Positions 8,365 through 16,886 of a DNA stretch of 64,000 bases are shown in pieces. The stretch comes from an uncultured Bacteroidales bacterium. Its GTDB lineage: Bacteria > Bacteroidota > Bacteroidia > Bacteroidales > WCHB1-69. The stretch lies in assembly GCA_900315705.1 (NCBI GenBank), contig ONAB01000010.1, forward strand, positions 62,001 through 126,000, read 5' to 3'. Below the pieces are notes generated by a model that worked only from the letters and a program-made list of their open reading frames with translations, was not told the DNA's origin and did not search any database. Within the stretch, counting starts at the first letter, position 1; every line of letters starts with the position of its first letter. The translations under genes and the position numbers were made by a program.

Positions 8365-10716
8365 ATGTTATTATTCGATTTATATAACCTTTCGGAAGAA
8401 GACATCAAGTTGCGATATATTACGCCGGCAATTCTCAATAAAGGATGGTCGGTGGAGGATATTTCTATGGAATTGAAGGTGAAACTTACCGATGGTAAAA
8501 TCAATTTGAAAGGTAATCTGGTGTCGCGTGGCAAGCCAAAATATGCCGACTATGTGTTGTATTATAACCGAGCCACCCCCATCGCCATTGTGGAGGCTAA
8601 AGATGCCACACATACCGCTTCTTTCGGTTTGCAGCAGGCTAAGGAGTATGCGCAGATGATGGATGTCCCCTTTGCTTACAGTTCCAATGGGCAAGGATTT
8701 CAGGAATACGACTTCCTCACGGGCAAGGAACGCTCCCTCAAAATGGAAGAATTTCCTACGAAAGAGGAACTTTACACTCGCTATTTCGCAGAGATGAACG
8801 ATGGACAAGGCCTTTCCTCTGAGGAGTTGAAGGTCATTGAGCAACCTTATTGCACAGGACAGGATATTTTCCCGCCTCGTTATTACCAGCGGAATGCCGT
8901 CAACAGAACAGTTAATGCGATTGCTCAAGGCCAAAAACGGCTCCTTTTGGTTATGGCTACCGGAACAGGTAAAACCTATACGGCTTTCCAAATAGTATAT
9001 CGTTTGTTGAAAGCAGGATTGATAAAGAAAGTGCTCTATCTCGCTGACCGAAATGTTTTGATTGACCAATCTATTCAGCAGGATTTCAAACCTTTAAGCA
9101 AAACCATTCACAAAGTCAACTACCAGCAGGATTTGGGTAGTGGCATCACCGCATACGAGGTTTATTTTGCGCTTTATCAACAACTGATTGGACAAGGTGG
9201 AAAACAAAACTATAAAGAGCTCTTCAAACCGGAGTTCTTTGATATGGTCATTGTGGACGAGTGTCACCGTGGAAGCGCCAAGGACGACAGCAACTGGAGA
9301 GAAATTCTGGAATATTTCAAAGATGCCATCCAATTAGGTATGACTGCCACTCCTAAGGAGACCAGATATCAGTCGAGTATCAGCTATTTTAATGAGCCGA
9401 TATATACCTATAGTCTGAAAGAAGGCATTGAAGATGGTTTTCTTGCTCCGTTCAAAGTGGTGAATATCACGACCAACATCGGTGACGAATGGCGTCCCCT
9501 TAAAGGTCAAAGAGACATATTCGGCAATCTGATTGAAGATCGGATCTATAACAATTCGGATTACGATTACAACATTGTCATTGAAGACCGAATCAGAGAA
9601 GTTGCCCACGAAATCACGCACTATTTGAAGAGTACTGACCGTATGGCGAAAACCATAGTTTTCTGCGCCGATGAGGAACACGCTGATCGGATGCGAACTG
9701 CGTTGGTCAATGAAAATTCGGATATGTGCAAGAAGAATCCGGACTATGTGGTACGCATTACGGGAAGTGATACTTACGGGCAAACCAAGTTGGATTATTT
9801 CATTTCGGTCTCTTCCAAATATCCTGTTATTGCCACTACCAGCAAACTGCTTTCAACAGGCGTGGACTGCAAGATGGTGAAATTGATTGTGCTTGACCAG
9901 AATATCAACTCTATGACCGAATTTAAGCAGATTTTGGGGCGTGGCACCCGAATTCGCGAGAAAGAGGGTAAAATGCACTTCACCATTATGGATTTCCGCA
10001 ACATCACACGCCTGTTTGCCGATCCCGAATGGGACGGTCCTCTGGAAGTGGATGAAAACTACGGAAAAGACAGAGAATACAAGTATCCTGTTCTCGATGA
10101 GCAAGTTCCTGAAGTTGAAGAGCCTAAAACCGATTATATTCCCAAACCCATAGTGGACAAGGATGGGTGTACGGTTAAAATCATCAACAAAGTAGTTTCC
10201 GTGTATGATACAAATGGGAAGCTTCTTCGTACGGAGAGTGTCACAGACTATACCAAAAAGAATATCAACGACACCTACGCCAATCTTGATGATTTCATTC
10301 ATCATTGGAATGCTGCGGAGAAAAAGGCGGAGATTACGGACTTGTTGCGTGAGAGCGGGATTGACTTGGAGGCCTTAAAACAAGACAGGAATATGGAAGA
10401 GGTAGATGATTTTGATTTCATCTGCCACATTGCATACGGCAAGAAACCTTTGACCCGTCGCGAGCGGGCGGAAAATGTGAAAAAGCGGGATGTGTTCAAC
10501 AAATACGGCGAACAAGCCCGAAAAGTGTTGGAAGCGTTGTTGGACAAATATGCTGACGGCGGCATTTCCCAATTGGAGAGCCGTACTGTGCTTCGTCTTG
10601 ATCCCTTCCGTCAAATGGGTTCGCCCGCAAATATTGCCAAATTCTTCGGTGGCAATCAGCAGTATATTTCCGCAGTAAAAGAACTTGAACAATTGATTTA
10701 CAGTAATATCGCATAA
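8365..10716 (+). CDS. hsdR: type I restriction enzyme R subunit
   Basis: Motor and nuclease subunit of a type I restriction-modification complex. The 783 residues contain the PD-(D/E)xK nuclease (ADYVLYYN near 61, IVEAKDA near 77), Walker A MATGTGKT near 197, the DEAD-box variant VDECHRGS near 298, and TMTATPKE-like helicase motif III (GMTATPKE). The C-terminal RecA domain has QILGRGTRIREK, which is motif VI. Size and motif order fit the EcoEI (type IB-like) HsdR family, shorter than EcoKI HsdR. hsdM begins 6 nt after the stop. All catalytic motifs look intact, so restriction should be functional if HsdS works. Confidence 0.95.
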   Translation: MLLFDLYNLSEEDIKLRYITPAILNKGWSVEDISMELKVKLTDGKINLKGNLVSRGKPKYADYVLYYNRATPIAIVEAKDATHTASFGLQQAKEYAQMMDVPFAYSSNGQGFQEYDFLTGKERSLKMEEFPTKEELYTRYFAEMNDGQGLSSEELKVIEQPYCTGQDIFPPRYYQRNAVNRTVNAIAQGQKRLLLVMATGTGKTYTAFQIVYRLLKAGLIKKVLYLADRNVLIDQSIQQDFKPLSKTIHKVNYQQDLGSGITAYEVYFALYQQLIGQGGKQNYKELFKPEFFDMVIVDECHRGSAKDDSNWREILEYFKDAIQLGMTATPKETRYQSSISYFNEPIYTYSLKEGIEDGFLAPFKVVNITTNIGDEWRPLKGQRDIFGNLIEDRIYNNSDYDYNIVIEDRIREVAHEITHYLKSTDRMAKTIVFCADEEHADRMRTALVNENSDMCKKNPDYVVRITGSDTYGQTKLDYFISVSSKYPVIATTSKLLSTGVDCKMVKLIVLDQNINSMTEFKQILGRGTRIREKEGKMHFTIMDFRNITRLFADPEWDGPLEVDENYGKDREYKYPVLDEQVPEVEEPKTDYIPKPIVDKDGCTVKIINKVVSVYDTNGKLLRTESVTDYTKKNINDTYANLDDFIHHWNAAEKKAEITDLLRESGIDLEALKQDRNMEEVDDFDFICHIAYGKKPLTRRERAENVKKRDVFNKYGEQARKVLEALLDKYADGGISQLESRTVLRLDPFRQMGSPANIAKFFGGNQQYISAVKELEQLIYSNIA

Positions 10717-10722
10717 ACATTT

Positions 10723-12237
10723 ATGGCACTGACTAATTTTGTTAAGAGCATCCGTAACATTATGCGCAACGACGCTGGCATCAATGGCGACGCACAGCGC
10801 ATTGAGCAAATCGCTTGGATGCTGTTCCTGAAAGTGTATGACGAAAAGGAGAACGACTGGGAATTCAACGAGGACAACTACGTCTCGTTCATCCCGGAAA
10901 ACTGCCGTTGGCGCAACTGGGCCAAGGACGACGGCACGGGCGAAGCCTTGACAGCCGACGCCCTGCTCGATTTCGTCAACAACACCTTGTTCCCGACCTT
11001 GAAGAATCTGGAGGTGACGCCGCAAACACCTATGCGCAGCGCCATCGTGCGCACCACCTTCCAGGATGCCAACCAATATATGAAAGACGGCGTTCTGCTC
11101 CGTCAGGTGATCAATGTCATCGACCAACTTGATTTGGGCGATTATGAGGAGAGCCACGCCTTTGGCGAGATTTATGAAGCCATCTTAAAAGAGATGCAGA
11201 GTGCCGGCTCGGCAGGCGAGTTCTACACGCCGCGCGCCCTGACCGATTTTATGGCCGAAATCATCCAACCCAAGGTGGGGGAAAAGATGGCCGATTTCGC
11301 CTGCGGCACGGGCGGCTTCATCACCAGCTGGCTGAATGCCCTCGACAAGGAAGTCAAGACGGCAGAGGACAGGGAACAATATGCCCAGTCCATCTTCGGC
11401 ATCGAGAAGAAGCAGTTCCCCTATATGCTGTGCGTGACAAATATGCTGCTCCACGACATCGACTCGCCCAAGGTACTGCACGACAATTCATTGGCGAAAG
11501 ACGTGCTCAACTACACCGATGATGACAAATTTGACGTGGTGCTGATGAATCCTCCCTACGGCGGTAGCGAGAAGAACGACATCAAGAAACACTTCCCCTC
11601 GGACCTGAGTTCGAGCGAGACCGCCGACCTCTTTATGGTGCTCATAATGTACCGCGTGAAAGAGAACGGACGTGCCGCCGTCATCTTGCCCGACGGCTTC
11701 CTGTTTGGCACCGACAATGCCAAATTGGCCATCAAGGAGAAGATGTTGCGCGAGTTCAACGCGCACACCATCATCCGTCTGCCGGGTTCCATCTTTGCGC
11801 CCTACACGAGCATCAACACCAATATCATCTTCTTCAACAACGAGAAAGCCGACGACGCCCCCGAGGGTTTCAGCACCAAGGAGACTTGGTTCTATCGTTT
11901 GGATATGCCCGAAGGCTACAAGCACTTCAGCAAGACCAAACCTATGCGCGTGGAGCACTGCCAGCCCATTCGCGACTGGTGGACCGACCGCAAGGAAATC
12001 GTCACCACCGACGAGGAAGGCAACGTGGTGGACGAGAAGTCGCGCTGCTTCAAGGTGGAGGACTTGATGGCCAAGGCCTGCAACTTCGACCAATGCAAGT
12101 TCCCCAAGGCCGACGAGGAAGTGCTGCCGCCCGCCGAGTTGCTCAAAGATTATTTTGCCAAGCGTACCGAACTTGACCGGAAAATTGACAGGACATTGGC
12201 CGATGTTCAGAGAATTTTAGGAATCGATATTTCATAA
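10723..12237 (+). CDS. hsdM: type I restriction enzyme M subunit (N6-adenine methyltransferase)
   Basis: Methylates adenine at sites selected by HsdS, protecting host DNA. The 504 residues include the N-terminal helical HsdM_N domain, the SAM motif FACGTGGF near 192 and the catalytic NPPYGG near 275. SAGEFYTPRALTDFM, typical of HsdM, precedes the SAM motif. The gene looks GC-richer than hsdR, although the two are only 6 nt apart, which hints at different ancestry or selection within the cassette. A separate promoter box follows at 12268, so the accessory genes downstream may be expressed independently. Confidence 0.95.
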   Translation: MALTNFVKSIRNIMRNDAGINGDAQRIEQIAWMLFLKVYDEKENDWEFNEDNYVSFIPENCRWRNWAKDDGTGEALTADALLDFVNNTLFPTLKNLEVTPQTPMRSAIVRTTFQDANQYMKDGVLLRQVINVIDQLDLGDYEESHAFGEIYEAILKEMQSAGSAGEFYTPRALTDFMAEIIQPKVGEKMADFACGTGGFITSWLNALDKEVKTAEDREQYAQSIFGIEKKQFPYMLCVTNMLLHDIDSPKVLHDNSLAKDVLNYTDDDKFDVVLMNPPYGGSEKNDIKKHFPSDLSSSETADLFMVLIMYRVKENGRAAVILPDGFLFGTDNAKLAIKEKMLREFNAHTIIRLPGSIFAPYTSINTNIIFFNNEKADDAPEGFSTKETWFYRLDMPEGYKHFSKTKPMRVEHCQPIRDWWTDRKEIVTTDEEGNVVDEKSRCFKVEDLMAKACNFDQCKFPKADEEVLPPAELLKDYFAKRTELDRKIDRTLADVQRILGIDIS

Positions 12238-12267
12238 ATTTATACCAACCATAAATAAAAAAAAGGG

Positions 12268-12276
12268 TATATTTGC
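12268..12276 (+). promoter_or_regulatory. -7 box before the broken RhuM/Doc gene
   Basis: TATATTTGC sits about 55 nt before the ATG at 12331, inside the hsd operon. Confidence 0.5.
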
Positions 12277-12330
12277 GATTTAGAAACCGAAGAGTTTTTA
12301 ATACGACATACGCATTATAAACAGCCCACT

Positions 12331-13162
12331 ATGAACGATTTAACAGTTTCAAATATCGAACGGCAGAATGTATTGAACAACCCATATGCAATCGCAAGGA
12401 TTCAGGACAATCTTGGGGTGACAGGTATGTTCTTTGACGAGGAATACCTTTTTACCAAAAAGATGGTGGCAGATTTTTATGACGTGGATATATCAACAAT
12501 AGACCGATACCTTCTTCAATATCCAGACGAGCTAAAACAAAACGGATATTTTTTATGTAAAGGTAAAAGACTGAAAGAGTTTAAGTTACAATTTGCTCAC
12601 GTCATAAATGAGGCGAGCAAAACAACTCAGTTGGGATTATTTAACTTCCGTGCTTTTCTTAATATAGGAATGTTGCTGACCGAAAGCGAAAAGGCAAAAC
12701 AAGTACGCAGTTTGATTCTTGACATTGTGATTGCCACGTTGAACGAGCGTGCCGGAGGAGGTACCAAATATATCAACCGGCGTGATGCGAACTATCTCCC
12801 TACGGCCCTGAAAGAAGTCAACTACCGCAAACAACTCACCTCGGCATTGAGAGCCTACGTTGATGGACATTCTTGTTTTCTCCTTTTGCTGTGGGCATTG
12901 CTTTACCGATGGCAACAAACGCATTGCATTAACGGTGGGTGCCGCATTTCTGTTGCATAACGGTTATTATTGGGCCGCCAAAACATTTATGTCGCAGATT
13001 GAGGCTTTTGTATATCACGTGGCGGCCACTCATATCGACAAGGAATTGTTTCGAAGAATTATGCAATGCGTGGTTGACAACACCGACTATGATGAAGAAT
13101 TAAAAATTGATATTGCGAATGCAATACGTAATAAAACAACAGATTTTCAAGAGGAATTATGA
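12331..13162 (+). pseudogene. RhuM-like N-terminus joined out of frame to a Doc/Fic C-terminus
   Basis: The first frame (12331-12960) starts like KilA-N/RhuM-type DNA-binding proteins (KMVADFYDVDISTIDRYL, EFKLQFAHVIN, TTQLGLFNFRAFLN, GGTKYINRRDANYL) for about 178 residues up to LRAYVD. It then runs on into nonsense. In a second frame (about 12857-13162) the protein DILVFSFCCGHCFTDGNKR appears. It carries the Fic/Doc active-site motif (HxFxDGNKR) and about 75 further residues of a death-on-curing toxin. The parts are joined at about 12857 with loss of the end of the first gene and the start of the second. It lies between hsdM and hsdS and ends 4 nt into hsdS. The second frame might still yield a short fragment, but the toxin N-terminal half is gone. 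Confidence 0.75.
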
Positions 13163-14472
13163 ACGCCCAGCAACTAAGAAACAGCATACTCCAGCAAGCC
13201 ATCCAAGGCAAATTGGTAGCCCAGGACCCCAACGATGAGCCCGCCTCGGTGCTGCTCCAGCGCATCCGCAAGGAGAAGGAACGCCTCGTGAAGGAAGGCA
13301 AACTGAAGAAGAAAGACTTGGAGAGCAAGCCGATTGAAGAGGGTGAGATTCCGTTTGAGATTCCGGAGGGGTGGGAGTGGTGCAGAATAAGTTCAATTGC
13401 TTCGGTTTTAGGAGGCAAAAGAATACCAGCAGGACGAAAACTTTCACAAGAGAATACCGGACATGTCTATATTAGAGTGTCTGATATGAAGGAAAACACC
13501 GTGTCGACTGACAATCTCCAATATGTTCCAGAGGATATTTATCCATCAATTTCTCGATATATTATAAACAAAGAGGATGTATATATTACTGTTGCTGGAA
13601 CTATTGGTAGAATTGGCAAAATCCCTTCTGAATTAGATGGAGTAAATTTGACTGAAAATGCTGATAGATTAGTGTTCAGTGTTATTGATCAAGATTGGTT
13701 AATAAAGTGTTTGCAGTCTAATACTGTTCAAACTCAAATTGTGGATGTTACGACAAAAGTCGGACAACCAAAGTTGGCAATTGCGAGGATACAAAATCTA
13801 CTTATTCCTCTTCCCCCTCTTGCCGAGCAGCGTCGCATTGTGGCGAAGATAGAGGAGTTGATGCCTTTGGTGGAGCGTTACGGCAAGGCGCAGCAGGCCT
13901 TGGACCAGCTGAACGAGAGCCTGCCCGCGCGTCTGCGACAGAGCATCTTGCAGGAAGCCATTTTTGGTAATCATGTGGGGATACAATTGTCTGAAATAAA
14001 AGATGTTAAGCTGAAAGATATTTGTGAAATTGTTATGGGGCAATCACCAGAAGGAAATACATACAACAATTCAAATGGAATAGAGTTTCATCAAGGGAAA
14101 GTGGCATTTGGTGAAATGTTTTTAAAGCCTTCGGGAGTGTTTACTACAAATCCTACTAAATATGCAGAGCCTGATTCTATTGTGGTAAGTGTTCGTGCCC
14201 CTGTTGGCACGGCTAACATTACGAAAAGAAAGATTTGCATTGGCAGAGGTTTGGCGTGCATAAAGCCAAAACAGGATGCTGATTTGATGTATATCTATTA
14301 CTTGCTGGAATCGCCAGAGGTTCGTGAATATTTAGAAGATAATTCTACAGGCACAACCTTTAAAGCCATTTCAGGAAAAGTCTTGCAAAATTTAGAGATT
14401 CCTCTTCCCCCACTTTCCGAGCAGAAGCGAATAGTGGCGAAGGTGGAGGAGTTGTTTGGAGTGCTGGGATAA
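13159..14472 (+). CDS. hsdS: type I restriction enzyme specificity subunit S
   Basis: DNA-recognition subunit that fixes the target of HsdR and HsdM. The 437 residues have two target-recognition domains: TRD1 (about 75-215, opening GWEWCRISSIASVLGG) and TRD2 (about 275-425, opening DVKLKDICEIVMGQSPEG). Each is followed by a central conserved region, PLAEQRRIVAKIEELMPLVERYGKA and PLSEQKRIVAKVEELF. The first conserved region continues into a helix ending ARLRQSILQEAIFG, which resembles the N-terminal LRNSILQQAIQGKL. The second ends abruptly after VEELFGVLG, with no long helix. The start overlaps the upstream pseudogene by 4 nt. The similar repeats at the DNA level are possible TRD-swapping sites. 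Confidence 0.93.
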   Translation: MNAQQLRNSILQQAIQGKLVAQDPNDEPASVLLQRIRKEKERLVKEGKLKKKDLESKPIEEGEIPFEIPEGWEWCRISSIASVLGGKRIPAGRKLSQENTGHVYIRVSDMKENTVSTDNLQYVPEDIYPSISRYIINKEDVYITVAGTIGRIGKIPSELDGVNLTENADRLVFSVIDQDWLIKCLQSNTVQTQIVDVTTKVGQPKLAIARIQNLLIPLPPLAEQRRIVAKIEELMPLVERYGKAQQALDQLNESLPARLRQSILQEAIFGNHVGIQLSEIKDVKLKDICEIVMGQSPEGNTYNNSNGIEFHQGKVAFGEMFLKPSGVFTTNPTKYAEPDSIVVSVRAPVGTANITKRKICIGRGLACIKPKQDADLMYIYYLLESPEVREYLEDNSTGTTFKAISGKVLQNLEIPLPPLSEQKRIVAKVEELFGVLG

Positions 14473-14491
14473 AGAAATAATTATTGTTGAT

Positions 14492-15073
14492 ATGGCTGAA
14501 AAGTTTGAAGCACAAAAAGCGCTATTGATCAAATCGATTTTGGAACAGTATTCCCAAAACAATGTGAATATTCAATACTCATCCTTATGGGCAGCTAAGC
14601 TTGGCAAGAGTAAATGGATTTGGCCTATTCGGATAGTTTCCAGTTTGTTGACCATTATTCCAATTGTTCTTGAAATCTTGAGAAGTTATGGGATTCTTGA
14701 CAATTCGAATCGGAGTGTTATGTGGATTATTATTGTATGTTTGTTTTTTGCCGCGTTAATGCTGCTTATAAATCCTGATTGGATGGAATCGCTCTTGTCG
14801 ATGAAAAGAAAAGAGGCAAATACACTGTTAGATTTGAACAAAAGATTACAACAGTATGAATACAAATTGGAAGGACTTTATAATGAAGTCTGTGCCTCAA
14901 AAACAAATATCAGTGCATTACAGAGTAAGTTTAATTCTCTGAGAATGGAGTACATTAATGATGTGAACTTACATGATAAGCTTACTGGTGAACTTGACAG
15001 AGAATTGGAAGACGAGGCAAGGAAAAAAACAACTGAAATTGTGGACATTAAAAAACTTGTTATATATGAATAG
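14492..15073 (+). CDS. two-helix membrane protein with coiled coil (SLATT-like layout)
   Basis: Not assigned to a family with certainty. The 193 residues comprise a short N-terminal cytosolic helix, two adjacent membrane segments (about 38-62 RIVSSLLTIIPIVLEIL; about 72-92 VMWIIIVCLFFAALMLLI) and then about 90 residues of heptad-rich coiled coil (EANTLLDLNKRLQQYEYKLE onward). That layout is like the 2TM SLATT effectors that accompany nucleotide-sensing or defence proteins, but this is an inference from topology. It starts 20 nt after hsdS and overlaps the next small gene by 8 nt. The ATG at 14492 is preferred over 14456, which lies inside hsdS. The low GC resembles the AbiH gene. Confidence 0.7.
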   Translation: MAEKFEAQKALLIKSILEQYSQNNVNIQYSSLWAAKLGKSKWIWPIRIVSSLLTIIPIVLEILRSYGILDNSNRSVMWIIIVCLFFAALMLLINPDWMESLLSMKRKEANTLLDLNKRLQQYEYKLEGLYNEVCASKTNISALQSKFNSLRMEYINDVNLHDKLTGELDRELEDEARKKTTEIVDIKKLVIYE

Positions 15074-15185
15074 TCATCAACAACACACACCTGATAAGGA
15101 AAGAATTGAAGAAGGTAAAATCACTCCTCCTCCTGTTCAAAGACCTAAACCAAACAATCCTAAACCCAAAGGCAATGAAGAATAA
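15066..15185 (+). CDS. tiny proline-rich protein 1 (ITPPxVxRP motif)
   Basis: A 39-codon frame, unrecognised. The protein is MNSHQQHTPDKERIEEGKIT followed by PPPVQRPKPNNPKPKGNEE, hydrophilic and proline-rich, with no membrane segment. It shares G-x-I-T-P-P-x-V-x-R-P with the next tiny protein, which argues that both are real. Its ATG overlaps the end of the 2TM gene by 8 nt, and its own stop overlaps the next start by 11 nt. Such chains of overlaps usually mean coupled translation of interacting products. Confidence 0.6.
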   Translation: MNSHQQHTPDKERIEEGKITPPPVQRPKPNNPKPKGNEE

Positions 15186-15306
15186 AATGAAATTCAATAA
15201 CGATCAAGCCAAAGCTCAAAATGGCATAATAACACCTCCTTCTGTGATTCGTCCTACTAATGCGAACGAAAAAACTCAAAAGTCAGATACAAAATCAAAA
15301 AAATGA
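15175..15306 (+). CDS. tiny proline-rich protein 2 (ITPPxVxRP motif)
   Basis: A 43-codon frame starting MKNKMKFNNDQAKAQ (or at the second Met, 15187), followed by NGIITPPSVIRPTNANEK and a Lys/Ser-rich tail. It is paralogous to the preceding tiny protein through G-x-I-T-P-P-x-V-x-R-P. The stop codon overlaps the AbiH start as ATGA (15303-15306). Function unknown; a short exposed peptide that binds the 2TM protein or AbiH is one possibility, purely inferred from gene order. Confidence 0.6.
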   Translation: MKNKMKFNNDQAKAQNGIITPPSVIRPTNANEKTQKSDTKSKK

Positions 15307-16541
15307 ACAGAATCGTACTCATAGGCAACGGCTTTGATTTAGCGCACGGCTTGAAAACCAGTTATGCGGATTTTATTGATTGGTATTGGAATGAATGGGG
15401 GGAACGATTGCGAAGTGGTAAAAACATATTGGAAGAAGATCATTTTTGTTCGTTCAATTTAAATAAAAGTGTCCCCGCTGCTGGATGGTATCTTGTTTGG
15501 CCGTATTGTGTTAAAATGAATCCAGCACGGCCTTGGACTAACAAAGAACTTGTTGACATAGCAAAAGGACATCAAGAACTATGCACCTATAAAAACAAAA
15601 GCGATTTTTTTGAAAAGATCTGCGATCATCTACGGAGAAAGAAGTGGGTTGATATTGAAGACATTTTCTACGTTTTCTTGAAAAAAAGTTTTGTGCCAAA
15701 ACACATTAATGACGATTTAGAATTCCTCAAAAACAAACTCATTGAATATTTGAGCACCTTGGAGGAAGCAGCCTTCAATTCTTTAATAAGAAAACAGATA
15801 CTGGAACCAATCTCTCAGAAGGATATCGCAATCGGTTCTAAAGATAAATGGAAAGAGGTGATGAAAGATCGGTTGAACTACGATAAGAGTAAGTGGGAGT
15901 ATTTGATTGAAGGATACATTCTAAACAGGGAAAATCCACATTATTCATACCATTCAGTAGAATATTTCAAAAAAATATACGGATTAGACATTATTAATGG
16001 TGAAGTAGATGAAAGTATATGTCCTACGTTCAGACTTCCCGATAACATCATGCTCCTCAACTTCAACTATACGAATACATCTGACTTGTATCTTCCAAAG
16101 GCAGATAAGTTCACGATTAATCATATCCACGGAAGTCTATCAAAGCCCGAAAGTGTGATTTTCGGCTATGGGGACGAAAGAGACGACGAATACGAAGTGT
16201 TGATGAAGAAAAACGATAACGAATATTTGCGTCACATTAAATCGTTTCGATATTTGGAAGCCTCAAACTATCGTAACTTGCTCTCTTTTATTGAATCCGC
16301 CCCGTATCAAGTTTGCATTATGGGTCATTCTTGCGGTCTTTCCGACCGGACGCTGCTCGCCACACTTTTTGAACATCCAAATTGTGTCTCTATCAAGCCT
16401 TATTACCACAAAAAGGATGACGGCACTGACAACTACCGCGTACTCGTGCAGAACATCGCCCGTAACTTCTCTGACCCACGTATGATGCGCGACCGCGTGG
16501 TGCGGAAGGACAGGTGTGAGGCGTTAGGCTGTCATTTGTGA
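15303..16541 (+). CDS. AbiH-family abortive infection protein
   Basis: Predicted phage-defence protein; AbiH proteins give abortive infection in lactococci by an unknown mechanism. The 412 residues begin with the family signature NRIVLIGNGFDLAHGLKTSYADF (here in pieces: VLIGNGFDLAHGL and TSYADF). They contain NIMLLNFNYTNTSDLYL and NHIHGSLSKPESVIFGYGDE in the middle, and CIMGHSCGLSDRTLLATLFEHPN near the C-terminus. This is the NGFDLxxGLxTxYxDF / FNYTxT / HGxxxxxxIFG pattern of AbiH. It is the last gene of the overlapping chain behind hsdS, in an AT-rich stretch unlike the GC-rich core genes. No truncation is visible. Confidence 0.88.
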   Translation: MNRIVLIGNGFDLAHGLKTSYADFIDWYWNEWGERLRSGKNILEEDHFCSFNLNKSVPAAGWYLVWPYCVKMNPARPWTNKELVDIAKGHQELCTYKNKSDFFEKICDHLRRKKWVDIEDIFYVFLKKSFVPKHINDDLEFLKNKLIEYLSTLEEAAFNSLIRKQILEPISQKDIAIGSKDKWKEVMKDRLNYDKSKWEYLIEGYILNRENPHYSYHSVEYFKKIYGLDIINGEVDESICPTFRLPDNIMLLNFNYTNTSDLYLPKADKFTINHIHGSLSKPESVIFGYGDERDDEYEVLMKKNDNEYLRHIKSFRYLEASNYRNLLSFIESAPYQVCIMGHSCGLSDRTLLATLFEHPNCVSIKPYYHKKDDGTDNYRVLVQNIARNFSDPRMMRDRVVRKDRCEALGCHL

Positions 16542-16859
16542 TCGTCGCCTCGCGCCTCCCTTCCGCGGCGCTTTCTTTTCCCCTTCATCGCACGCGCACC
16601 CCGCGCCGCGGGTGGGGTAGCACGTGCTACCGTTGTCCTACCAAGCTTTGACCCCGGCGGGGTCCGGGGTAGGGGTCGCGCCACCCCTGCCAAGCACGGC
16701 ACACCTCCGGCGTGCTCGCGGCGGTTGTCGTGGGTCGTTAGCTGCCGTTCTGCACGCTTCGTGCCAAAGGAGAAACCCAAGAAGAATGGTTATCTTGAGG
16801 TTTGTCGTTGTGATGATAATAAAAAAATCAACATACACTTTCTGTAATTAAAAAAAATG
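16542..16859. other. GC-rich non-coding spacer with nested palindromes
   Basis: No convincing gene. The first 200 bases are very GC-rich compared with the AbiH gene before and the HigB gene after. They contain GACCCCGGCGGGGTC (near 16650), TAGCACGTGCTA (near 16620) and CCCCGCGCCGCGGGTGGGG (near 16600). Short open frames exist on both strands but are low-complexity Arg/Pro/Ala products of the GC content. The last 60 bases are AT-rich and hold the higB promoter. Confidence 0.6.
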
Positions 16860-16877
16860 TATCTTTGCCGGCAAAAG
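16860..16877 (+). promoter_or_regulatory. higBA promoter with overlapping operator palindrome
   Basis: The -7 box TATCTTTGC (16860-16868) runs into the 12-bp perfect palindrome TTTGCCGGCAAA (16864-16875). A dimeric repressor bound there would cover the box, as expected for autoregulation by the HigA antitoxin. Confidence 0.6.
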
Positions 16878-16886
16878 ATCATCAAA

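Noticed and set aside
13798..14043. Minus-strand 81-codon frame in hsdS
   Set aside because: Inside a clear S-subunit gene and without any domain.
16624..16851. Short frames in the GC-rich spacer
   Set aside because: Arg/Pro/Ala low-complexity on both strands; a product of base composition.
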